Assembly (NCBI RefSeq): GCF_001650345.1
Contig: NZ_LVHF01000029.1
Span: 434,001-498,000, forward strand
Reading direction: 5' to 3'
DNA length: 64,000 nt
Origin: Photobacterium jeanii
GTDB lineage: Bacteria > Pseudomonadota > Gammaproteobacteria > Enterobacterales > Vibrionaceae
The notes under the pieces were generated by a model. That model made no database searches. It was not told where the DNA came from and saw only the letters and a list, made by a program, of their open reading frames with translations. Position 1 is the first letter of the stretch. Each line of letters begins with the position of its first letter. Positions 56,821 to 64,000 of this stretch are shown piece after piece. A program made the translations under genes and the position numbers.

Positions 56821-57176
56821 CGCAACCCTTAATATGCATAAAATTTCACCACAGCATTGTAGCAAGCTCCAACAAGAGCAACGACCACAAATACACGGCA
56901 AGTGACGATTTACTATCAAAGCTGTGTCTTAAAAAAGACTCTACAAAGATACGCACTAAACCAGTAGGAAGTTCAATGACGGTGTTGGGTTATCAGGCAG
57001 TTATATAAAGAGGAAGCAATAAAATGACGTCTTTAGATAACAGTGCGCCATCATTGATGGCTAAGCAACTACGAGGCAGGTAGCCACATAAAACATCACA
57101 AACTCATGGCGCACATTTATCATTTCGGTACTAGTCTGATTATATTGAAATTTGAAGCTCAAGTTAGAGACTGGCT

Positions 57177-57707
57177 TTAAATACCAAAACCAACAGAGAA
57201 AATAATGGCGTTATTTTCTACTTCACCCATATCACGATATTCGTAACCTAACGTTAAATCCACCACGGGGATCATGGTAAACACTACCCCAGCACCGCCA
57301 GTGAAACCCCAACCTTTTTCGGTTTGCTTATTCCCTGCAAGCTCGCGATCTACGTTGTAGTAGTTAGTACCCGCTTTCGCATACACAGAACCTATCACTA
57401 ACGGCAAATCACCTCGCAAGGTAATAGGAAAAGTGGTGTAATCAATGTCGTTCTTTGCTGAACCAAACTTCGAATCAACCTCGGCACTCCCTTGTGCCAA
57501 GCCTGCATTCACACTGAAAATATCATTTATATGGTAAGTACCATGAATACCGTATTCATAACCGTAGTCACTGTTTCCGTTATAAGAGATGCGTGAACCA
57601 CCAGCACTTGCGCCTACCGATACCCCAAGTAAATCTGCCGATGCCACCATCGGCAGCAAAGCGATTGCCGCCACCAGCCACCTTTTCATCGCAAAACCAT
57701 TTTTCAT
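57177..57707 (-). CDS. Outer-membrane beta-barrel protein, about 8 strands
   Basis: The 176-residue protein starts at the ATG at 57707 behind AGGGGA and has a signal peptide ending VASA. The mature part alternates aromatic and hydrophobic residues in strands and ends NAIIFSVGFGI, a typical barrel C-terminus. The pattern resembles small barrel proteins of the YfaZ/OmpA-barrel type. The function is unknown. Confidence 0.78.
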   Translation of the reverse strand: MKNGFAMKRWLVAAIALLPMVASADLLGVSVGASAGGSRISYNGNSDYGYEYGIHGTYHINDIFSVNAGLAQGSAEVDSKFGSAKNDIDYTTFPITLRGDLPLVIGSVYAKAGTNYYNVDRELAGNKQTEKGWGFTGGAGVVFTMIPVVDLTLGYEYRDMGEVENNAIIFSVGFGI

Positions 57708-57992
57708 CACAGCCGTCCCCTGCTTCATTATTTTGAAATCTTTCATCCAAAATAATCATCGTTCTTAACCATTCACCGTGCCAATTTGTCTATCTACTTA
57801 GATCACAAAATTTGCTTTTATTGTGAAATTTTGCCGTGATTTACAATGCAATCCATTACAAATAGGCATATTTAGTGAAATTTCATGCAAGCATTTCCTT
57901 ACACCAACACCACAGGTAAACAAGATTAAATTCAACAACTTAAATGGATAAAAATCAAACCAACTGACATTTCTACCAATAAAACACGCCAG

Positions 57993-58018
57993 AATAGCAA
58001 ACGATTACGTTCGCTATT
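57993..58018. promoter_or_regulatory. 26-bp palindrome, LacI/PurR-type operator candidate
   Basis: AATAGCAAACGAT and TACGTTCGCTATT are near-perfect inverted halves (11 of 13 positions). The core GCAAACG-n4-CGTTCGC resembles operators of LacI-family repressors such as PurR. It lies about 190 bases before the XapX start. Confidence 0.6.
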
Positions 58019-58066
58019 TCAACACAAATGGTAATCAACAGGTGTTTTTCGATTTAGGGTAAGGCA

Positions 58067-58088
58067 AAATGTGATCATGATCGCGAGA
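58067..58088 (+). promoter_or_regulatory. Putative CRP site
   Basis: AAATGTGATCATGATCGCGAGA has a perfect left half TGTGA and a weak right half (TCGCG for TCACA). CRP control is known for deoD in E. coli. The position, about 120 bases before the XapX ATG, is plausible. Confidence 0.45.
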
Positions 58089-58208
58089 TAAACCGGCTCA
58101 GCTCCCTAAACTAGCCCCATATCGAACGGCAATAAAACAAAAGGCCATTAGAGCTAACATGCCGTCAACATTGTTTTTTTCTATGCGACACACAACGAGG
58201 GTAAACAC

Positions 58209-58379
58209 ATGAGCGAGATTCTACTTGCAACTTTTGCAGGTTTAATCGTTGGCGTATTTTTTTCAGCGATTAAACTTCCACTTCCGGCTCCACCAGTACT
58301 GCCGGGTATCATGGGAATCGTAGGTGTTTACCTCGGCGGTGTGGCGTATCAAAACATTGTTGAACGCTTTTTCTCTTAA
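58209..58379 (+). CDS. XapX domain small membrane protein
   Basis: The 56-residue protein matches the XapX (DUF1427) family: two short hydrophobic helices around a conserved Pro-rich turn (KLPLPAPPVLPGIMG). GAGGG lies 9 bases before the ATG. It is commonly encoded ahead of purine nucleoside phosphorylase genes, and here deoD follows after 43 bases. A role in nucleoside or ion transport is suspected but unproven. Confidence 0.88.
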   Translation: MSEILLATFAGLIVGVFFSAIKLPLPAPPVLPGIMGIVGVYLGGVAYQNIVERFFS

Positions 58380-58422
58380 TCAGGCTTTATTTTTAGAACA
58401 ACATTCAAATCAGGAGTAAGCT

Positions 58423-59133
58423 ATGGCTACCCCACATATTAACGCAGAACTTGGTGATTTCGCTGAAACAGTCCTAATGCCAGGTGATCCGCTACGTGCA
58501 AAACTAATTGCTGAGACTTTCCTAGAAGATGTGAAGCAAGTGTGTGATGTACGCAATATGTTCGGCTACACGGGAACTTACAAAGGTAAGCGTATCTCGG
58601 TAATGGGCCACGGCATGGGTATCCCATCTTGCTCAATCTACACTCACGAGCTAATCAAAGACTTTGGTGTGAAAAACATTATCCGTATTGGTAGCTGTGG
58701 TGCAGTGCACGATGACGTGAAACTGATGGACGTGATTGTTGCTATGGGTGCATGTACGGACTCTAAAGTAAACCGTATTCGTCTAAGCAACCATGACTTC
58801 GCTGCGATTGCTGACTACAGCATCCTAGAAAAAGCGGTTCATCATGCACGTGAGCAAAAAGTACCAGTTCGAGTAGGTAACGTATTTACAGCAGATCTAT
58901 TCTACACCCCAGAAACTGAGCTATTCGCGAAAATGGAAAAGCTAGGCATTCTTGGTGTTGATATGGAAGCGGCTGGTATCTACGGTGTTGCTGCTGAACT
59001 AGGTGCAAAAGCACTAACAATTCTAACTGTTTCTGACCACATCAAACGCGGTGAAAAACTAAGCTCAGACGATCGTCTGAAGTCTTTCAACGACATGATG
59101 AAAGTTGCGCTAGAAACAGCAATCAGCATCTAA
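58423..59133 (+). CDS. deoD: Purine nucleoside phosphorylase, DeoD-type
   Basis: The 236-residue protein has the DeoD pattern: [19 protein letters not shown] near residue 19, [15 protein letters not shown] near 63, [10 protein letters not shown] near 90, the substrate-binding [10 protein letters not shown] near 180 and catalytic Asp in SDHIK. It splits purine (deoxy)nucleosides with phosphate. It forms an operon with XapX. A GGAG site precedes the ATG. Confidence 0.95.
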   Translation: MATPHINAELGDFAETVLMPGDPLRAKLIAETFLEDVKQVCDVRNMFGYTGTYKGKRISVMGHGMGIPSCSIYTHELIKDFGVKNIIRIGSCGAVHDDVKLMDVIVAMGACTDSKVNRIRLSNHDFAAIADYSILEKAVHHAREQKVPVRVGNVFTADLFYTPETELFAKMEKLGILGVDMEAAGIYGVAAELGAKALTILTVSDHIKRGEKLSSDDRLKSFNDMMKVALETAISI

Positions 59134-59189
59134 AAACTGGGCTTTGCCCAAAGGTGGTGGTGTTTTTCCCCGAGGCATCACCACCAGCC

Positions 59190-59261
59190 CTAATACCAAA
59201 CCAGATTAGTCTTCTTTTACGCTATTTTTACGCGTCTTCAGTTAGTCTGGTTCGGTATTAG
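59190..59261. terminator. Inverted repeat after deoD
   Basis: CTAATACCAAACCAGATTAG and TTAGTCTGGTTCGGTATTAG are inverted halves with few mismatches around a 32-base loop. A smaller GGTGGTG/CACCACC hairpin lies just upstream. Either could end the deoD transcript. Confidence 0.5.
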
Positions 59262-59498
59262 TGCCCACAAGGAAACCTCATCTTGAATCTTCAAGGCGAT
59301 AGCAAGGTTGCAGCTCAATATTTTGTAAAATGTGGCGTCTTACACAATTTGATTGCATAGAATAAGCAAACACAACGCTAATTCTGTCATGCATCCTTTC
59401 TTATGTTTCTTTGTGGGCAGCTAATACCCCAACTCGCGACCACGCTCACACCCTAATTGATAAAAATATACATTGCTTGCAGATGGTAATAAGCTGAA
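59262..59498. other. Intergenic region upstream of the zinc-ribbon protein
   Basis: About 240 bases with no supported gene, presumably the promoter region of the gene at 59499. Confidence 0.35.
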
Positions 59499-60989
59499 AT
59501 GATGACATCACAGCCACCAGTATCTAGCCAGCCTTTGCTTCCAGAGGCGGCCGAACACTTACAACTCAACCATTGTAAAACGGTTGGGTGTAGCAATTAT
59601 GGCTCTAAAAATCCGGATGATTATGTCATTCAGCGAACCAACCCTAACCGACCGACATTGGTGTGCCGAGAGTGTGGTGCTTTTCCGCCTGTAATGAACA
59701 ACCAAGATGTGGTTGACGAACTCACCCGTTTAAAACTCACCCAAAGCAGTGGCTTGCCTGCGTGTAGCAACCAAGAATGTAAAAACCTTGGCTTACCTGT
59801 ACTCACTCATCGCCATCTTTATCATGCTTTTGGCTATAGTGGTGATCGTCAGCGTTACCGTTGTAAATGCTGCCAAGCAACCTTTGTTGATCGCTGGTCT
59901 GGCTTTAATAATAAACACTTGGTGCAGCAAAAATTACTGGCGATGTTATTTACCGGTCACGCCGTGCGCGATATTTGTCGTCGCCTAAGTATGAATCCGA
60001 AAACCTTTTACGATCAGCTGTCACACATTGCCAGCCGTTGTCGTCGCCAATTGGCGATGTTCGATGCGCGTTTATTCAAACATGCTAAAGAGTTGTCGTT
60101 GGCCTCGAATCTCACCCCGCTTCAACCTCACAGTGACAACGGTGTATTGTGGATTGCCAGTTGTGAAGCTTCGTCCGGTTATGTGGTTGGTCAGCACTTA
60201 AATTACCAAGCAACGGATCACGAAGATAAACACCTTGAGCACGACCCATTCCAAGTAGGCACGCGCTTTATGGCGCCGCCATCGGTCAAACTCACCGAGG
60301 TAACAACACAGCCATCACAAGGTATTTTGGCACGAGTTGATAGCAAGTATCGTGAAGTGTTAGCCCGTCCGCACTTGGAAGACCCACTCAGTAACCAAGT
60401 ACGGGTGAATTACCCTACCAAAGGCTGTTTGATCCGCCCACAGTACACGGTTTATGCCCACTATTTACAGCTTCAAAGCCAGCTTGATTACAATCAGCAA
60501 TTGGCGCTGTTTATGCCGCAAGAACCACTAATGCGCTCAGCTGTGGTCTCCATTTTCTTGGATCGCATTAAGCAGAAAACCATCCACCCAATTTATATTG
60601 AGCAAGATACTGCGTGGCAAGAAAACATGCAGGCGGAACGCATTGATATCGTGTTACTGGGTTGGTGGCGAGATCGTTGGGCATTTACCCGCATCAATGA
60701 GATCAGCAAAGGTATCTGTCACTTGGCTGGCGAACGTGAGAACGAGCGTTTCTGGCTCAATACCGCGAGCGATCGGGCAATTTTGCAATACCAACAACGC
60801 TTCCACGATCACTTTGCTCAACTAGTGGATGAACCACGCCGTAAACTGCGCCCTGCAGGCTTGTTACCACTGCTGGATATTTACCGCGCGTGGCACAACT
60901 TATGTCGCCAAGACCGTAACGGGCAAACCCCAGCGCAGCAAATGGGCTTAACCGCCGCGCCATTAACGCTGGAGCAGCTACTGAGCTAA
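59499..60989 (+). CDS. Transposase-like zinc-ribbon protein, chromosomal
   Basis: The 496-residue protein has two InsA-like zinc ribbons: CKTVGCSNYG with CRECG at residues 26-68, and CSNQECKNLG with RYRCKCCQATFVDR near 88-128. A helix-turn-helix (AVRDICRRLSMNPKTFYDQL) follows. The rest recalls a degenerate IS1-type transposase core. No terminal inverted repeats flank it, and it has its own terminator. It therefore looks like a domesticated, possibly regulatory, relative of a transposase. The role is unknown. Confidence 0.65.
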   Translation: MMTSQPPVSSQPLLPEAAEHLQLNHCKTVGCSNYGSKNPDDYVIQRTNPNRPTLVCRECGAFPPVMNNQDVVDELTRLKLTQSSGLPACSNQECKNLGLPVLTHRHLYHAFGYSGDRQRYRCKCCQATFVDRWSGFNNKHLVQQKLLAMLFTGHAVRDICRRLSMNPKTFYDQLSHIASRCRRQLAMFDARLFKHAKELSLASNLTPLQPHSDNGVLWIASCEASSGYVVGQHLNYQATDHEDKHLEHDPFQVGTRFMAPPSVKLTEVTTQPSQGILARVDSKYREVLARPHLEDPLSNQVRVNYPTKGCLIRPQYTVYAHYLQLQSQLDYNQQLALFMPQEPLMRSAVVSIFLDRIKQKTIHPIYIEQDTAWQENMQAERIDIVLLGWWRDRWAFTRINEISKGICHLAGERENERFWLNTASDRAILQYQQRFHDHFAQLVDEPRRKLRPAGLLPLLDIYRAWHNLCRQDRNGQTPAQQMGLTAAPLTLEQLLS

Positions 60990-61018
60990 TCGCTGTTATA
61001 GCAGCGCATTTCATTACC

Positions 61019-61044
61019 AAAAGCCTAACTTCGGTTAGGCTTTT
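61019..61044. terminator. Bidirectional terminator
   Basis: An 11-bp perfect stem, AAAAGCCTAAC-TTCG-GTTAGGCTTTT, with a stable UUCG-type loop lies between two converging genes. Confidence 0.95.
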
Positions 61045-61076
61045 CTGTAGCTAACTAACGATGTCAGCTTTAAAAA

Positions 61077-61709
61077 TCAATAGGTTAAGTTTGGATCTAC
61101 GCACTGGTAAATTTGACCTAAGCTATCGTCAGCCACTAATAATTGATGTGCAAGACGAGCGACTTCGCTTCGCGTGATCACCCCGTGTGTTTCAACACCT
61201 TGAGACAACACACCTTGCTCGGTCACATCACCGTCTTTCAAGCCCCCCGGACGCAAAATGGTGTAATCCAGTGTACTGGTTTGCAACCAAGATTCAGCCA
61301 GTGATTTATCACGCAATACAAAGCCAAACCCTTGCTTAGCGCGTTCAGATAGATACTGCCATGAATCACCACAGCCTAACGATGTCACCAATAGAAAGCG
61401 TTTAATTTCATTGGCTTCTAGGGCGTTAATCAAATTACGGTGCCCAATGTAGTCCACTGGCACTTCAGCTTTATAACTGCCCATGGTTGAGATTACCCAA
61501 GCATCACTCGGCAAAGCAGCAACGGTTTGTTTCACTTGCGCTTCATCAACGGCGTCACACGCCAAGCTCTCAATCGATAACTCTGCGAGTTTTGGTTTTT
61601 TCTGCGGATTACGCGCGACTGCGATCACTTTGCAATCTTGATGATAAAAATACTCCACCATTGCTGCGCCTAAACCACTTGCTGCACCAAAAATCACTAC
61701 TGTTTTCAT
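61077..61709 (-). CDS. NAD(P)H-binding SDR-like protein
   Basis: The 210-residue protein has an atypical-SDR Rossmann start (VVIFGAASGLGAAMVEYF), STMGSYKAEVPVDYIGHRNL and a C-terminal DYTILRPGGLKDG block. This is typical of the NmrA-like/BLVRB-like group, which binds NAD(P)H but often has no classical YxxxK. The substrate is unknown. Confidence 0.83.
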   Translation of the reverse strand: MKTVVIFGAASGLGAAMVEYFYHQDCKVIAVARNPQKKPKLAELSIESLACDAVDEAQVKQTVAALPSDAWVISTMGSYKAEVPVDYIGHRNLINALEANEIKRFLLVTSLGCGDSWQYLSERAKQGFGFVLRDKSLAESWLQTSTLDYTILRPGGLKDGDVTEQGVLSQGVETHGVITRSEVARLAHQLLVADDSLGQIYQCVDPNLTY

Positions 61710-61822
61710 CGTTCATTCCATCCAAATGATAATAAGAACAGTTTGCACTAAAACATTAATGATAACTAGCCTCGGATTTTCGTTACTACACTCAGATCAG
61801 ACCAATTTTAAATTTAATATTG

Positions 61823-61867
61823 TTTGATTATCAAAATAGATCAATAATCAAATAACTTGATAATCAA
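61823..61867. promoter_or_regulatory. Paired TTGATWATCAA palindromes upstream of dmeF
   Basis: Two palindromes lie here: TTTGATTATCAAA (61823-61835) and TTGATAATCAA (61857-61867). A degenerate copy, TCAATAATCAAA, sits between them. A TATAAT -10 follows at 61870-61875. They are likely binding sites for the MarR regulator encoded downstream. Confidence 0.7.
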
Positions 61868-61884
61868 ACTATAATTACAACACT

Positions 61885-62796
61885 ATGCATACTCTTGAGC
61901 ACCACCACAATTTCACGGCAATCAATCATCAAGGTGAACGACGCACTTTGTACGTATTGCTGTTAACGCTGACAGCGATGATTGCAGAAATTACCGCAGG
62001 CACCATCTACGGCTCTATGGCGCTATTATCTGACGGCTGGCATATGGGCACACACGCCGCTGCTTTCTGTATCACGCTTTTCACTTATCGTTACGCCAAA
62101 AAACACAGTAACAACGGTAAATTTTCTTTTGGCACAGGTAAGGTCAGTATTCTTGGTGGCTACACCAGTGCCATTGCCTTGGGTATTGTGGCGCTGTTGA
62201 TGATTGTAGAATCCACGCACCGCCTCTTTAACCCTCAAGCTATTCAGTTTAATGAAGCCATTATGGTGGCAATCATTGGTCTCATCGTGAACTTAGCCAG
62301 CATGCTACTACTGCACGACCATGATCATCACCACGATCATCATCACGCAGAAGATACGCACAAACATCACGACCACAACTTACGCGCCGCGTACCTGCAT
62401 GTGCTGGCAGACACACTCACCTCGGTATTAGCGATAGTGGCTCTGCTATTTGGTAAATATTTAGGCTGGAACTGGCTCGACGCCTTGATGGGTATTGTTG
62501 GTGCGCTTGTGATCGGTAAGTGGACACTAGGCTTACTAAAACAAACCAGCCCGATCCTGTTAGATGAAAGCATTGATGATAACTACAAGCAGCAAATCCT
62601 GACGCAACTCGCCCCGTATGCCACAGTACAAGACCTTCATGTGTGGAAAGTGAGTGGTCATCATTACTCCGCAGCCATCACTATCACTTCACACAGTGAT
62701 AAAACCGTTGCGGAATATAAACAAATGCTCGAGAAGTTTGATAAAATTCACCACCTTACTCTTGAAGTTCATCCAGCGGCACTATGCGAAACCTAG
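61885..62796 (+). CDS. dmeF: CDF cation exporter, DmeF-type
   Basis: The 303-residue protein has six membrane helices, the CDF metal sites (ALLSDGWHMGTHAAAF near residue 47) and a very His-rich cytoplasmic loop, about residues 146-170 (HDHDHHHDHHHAEDTHKHHD). The C-terminal domain has the YATVQDLHVWKVSGHHYS pattern. DmeF exports cobalt or nickel by proton exchange. The gene overlaps the downstream MarR gene by 13 nt. Paired palindromes upstream suggest control by that regulator. Confidence 0.9.
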   Translation: MHTLEHHHNFTAINHQGERRTLYVLLLTLTAMIAEITAGTIYGSMALLSDGWHMGTHAAAFCITLFTYRYAKKHSNNGKFSFGTGKVSILGGYTSAIALGIVALLMIVESTHRLFNPQAIQFNEAIMVAIIGLIVNLASMLLLHDHDHHHDHHHAEDTHKHHDHNLRAAYLHVLADTLTSVLAIVALLFGKYLGWNWLDALMGIVGALVIGKWTLGLLKQTSPILLDESIDDNYKQQILTQLAPYATVQDLHVWKVSGHHYSAAITITSHSDKTVAEYKQMLEKFDKIHHLTLEVHPAALCET

Positions 62797-63200
62797 AAAA
62801 ATTAAATCAAACCGTCACTGAGTTTTACGACAAAATGTCATCGTGGGAGCAGTCTGTTGTTAAAGAGACAGGCTACTCTCTGGCACAAATTCACACGATT
62901 GAAGTTTTAGGTATCCACGGTGCACTGCGCATGAAAGAGCTCGCGCAAAAACTCGGGATCACCACAGGCACACTCACGGTACAAATCGAAAAGCTGGTGA
63001 AAGCAGAGTTAATAGAACGCTGCCCACACCCAACAGATCGCCGTGCGATTGTGGTGGCACTCACTCCTAGCGGATTAGAGATCCACCGCCATCACAATCA
63101 ATTACACCTTGAGTTGATTAAAGATCTAACGCGGAATATCGAGCCAGAACATGAAGCTATCTTTCTCGCCTGTTTAGAGAAAATGAATCAAGAGTTTTAG
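62784..63200 (+). CDS. MarR family regulator, coupled to dmeF
   Basis: The 138-residue protein has a MarR winged helix (LRMKELAQKLGITTGTLTVQIEKLVKAELIER near residue 46, HPTDRRAIVVALT near residue 82). It starts 13 nt before the dmeF stop, so translation is coupled. Metal-linked regulation of dmeF by MarR would differ from the usual DmeR of the RcnR/CsoR type. It is likely to repress its own operon at the upstream palindromes. Confidence 0.88.
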   Translation: MRNLEKLNQTVTEFYDKMSSWEQSVVKETGYSLAQIHTIEVLGIHGALRMKELAQKLGITTGTLTVQIEKLVKAELIERCPHPTDRRAIVVALTPSGLEIHRHHNQLHLELIKDLTRNIEPEHEAIFLACLEKMNQEF

Positions 63201-63450
63201 CCCTCATCCTTTAATGCTACTGATTGCATTTTTATCCGCGGGGATTTGATGGGTTGCTCACACATTCTTTAACTGCTGCCAGATTTCCCCGCCAAAGGAG
63301 CGCTTTAGCCTCGCTCCACTGATATATTTGTTTACATTATGTTAACGCGAATGTGTGAATTGTTAGTGCTTTATGCCTAGATATAAAGGCACCATCTACT
63401 AACATTGCATATAAGAATAACTGTGTATTCAAAACAGGGATCAGTGGTAA

Positions 63451-64000
63451 ATGCAGTTTTTTCCTAAACGTATAAAACCTATTTTATTAGGCAGTATGCT
63501 CTGCGTCGGCATTCTGCCCGCCTTCATGTATAGCTGGACCAGTAGTGAAAAATTATCCAGCGTTGCGCTAGAGCAGATCGCCGATGGCATGTTAAGCCGC
63601 AGTAAAATTGCCGCTCAAAACCTAGATGATATCTTCCAGCACAATATCGATTACTTATCCGATCTCGCTTATGCGCCAGCGTTGGCCTCACAAGGCTTAA
63701 ATCAGCAAAATAGTGATACAGCGCTCCTAGCATCCGATTACCTTGCTCATTTAAGCCAATCGCATCATGCCTTTAATGCCATTCACTTGATTGAACGTAG
63801 CAATCAATACGGTATTGCCAATTACAACATTGTGGCTTCATCGCAACCCGGCACGGTGAACTTAGAGAAAGAAGTGGCGAAATTCAGTCTTGATCAATTC
63901 GCACAACTTGAACAAAAGCTCGCGAACTCTAACCGCCCTATTGAGCTTTATGTGCCGCCAAACATCGCGCAAGCGCCCTGCTTATTTTTCATCACTCGCG
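63451..64000 (+). CDS. Membrane sensor protein, N-terminal part
   Basis: The open frame starts at the ATG at 63451 with an upstream AGGGA. It encodes a basic N-terminus, one membrane helix (about residues 10-28) and a periplasmic segment (SSEKLSSVALEQIADGMLSR...) before running off the window. The layout is that of a chemoreceptor, histidine kinase or GGDEF-type sensor. The output domain is not in the window, so the class is undecided. Confidence 0.65.
   Translation, partial: MQFFPKRIKPILLGSMLCVGILPAFMYSWTSSEKLSSVALEQIADGMLSRSKIAAQNLDDIFQHNIDYLSDLAYAPALASQGLNQQNSDTALLASDYLAHLSQSHHAFNAIHLIERSNQYGIANYNIVASSQPGTVNLEKEVAKFSLDQFAQLEQKLANSNRPIELYVPPNIAQAPCLFFITR

Larger units (their letters stand above)
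57708..58208. other. Regulatory region between barrel gene and XapX-deoD
   Basis: The 500-base divergent region holds the candidate operator at 57993-58018, a CRP-like site at 58067 and the XapX ribosome site. I see no additional gene. Confidence 0.5.

Overview
The window looks like part of a Vibrionaceae chromosome, most likely Vibrio or a close relative. The evidence is a moderate G+C feel, attC sites of the VCR/VPR type, an XapX-deoD pair, CheV plus a NIT-domain chemoreceptor, and a Fur box before a TonB-dependent receptor. I see no tRNA, rRNA, CRISPR array or complete prophage.

Region 1 (1-31 kb) is mostly metabolic and envelope genes. It holds a MoxR ATPase with the start of a DUF58 partner, an octaheme cytochrome c fused to TPRs, two divergent paralogous Cys-type arylsulfatases, a secreted lipoprotein pullulanase, a DUF885 lipoprotein, a 27-residue membrane protein with its own terminator, and a Fur-boxed TonB receptor. 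A NIT chemoreceptor and CheV follow, then a run of small single-gene units (serine hydrolase, GNAT, EamA, DoxX, GFA). A two-gene unit at 25.1-29.6 kb pairs a 125-residue protein ending in Gly-Gly with a 1340-residue DUF4132 protein. YbjQ, HD-domain, DUF3626 and YHS proteins, an SDR and a lone condensation-type acyltransferase complete the region.

Region 2 (about 34.8-47.6 kb) is a gene-cassette array read on the minus strand. I find ten intact attC sites, one degenerate site and one site broken by an insertion sequence. They fall into two length classes, about 127 and 106 bp. No integron integrase is visible, so within this window it is a CALIN (attC cluster lacking integrase) or the distal part of a larger array. 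Cassettes encode GNATs, a HIT protein, a metallo-beta-lactamase-fold hydrolase, DUF2971-type proteins, membrane/coiled-coil proteins and a GIY-YIG protein. Two bicistronic cassettes each have two genes overlapping by 8 nt. In one, a 59-residue single-pass membrane protein and a larger soluble protein share an unusual Asn/Gln/Gly motif. Two 3'-end remnants of an IS110/IS1111-type transposase and two copies of a 157-bp repeat also sit at cassette boundaries.

Region 3 (47.8-64 kb) returns to chromosomal genes. It holds an arsR-ACR3 arsenite operon with a probably leaderless regulator, a LysR/EamA divergent pair, a membrane protein with about ten 14-residue repeats, an M14 peptidase, a yibI/yibH-like operon, an ABC1 kinase, a beta-barrel protein, XapX-deoD behind a 26-bp palindrome, a transposase-like zinc-ribbon protein, an SDR, a DmeF cation exporter translationally coupled to a MarR regulator, and the start of a membrane sensor.
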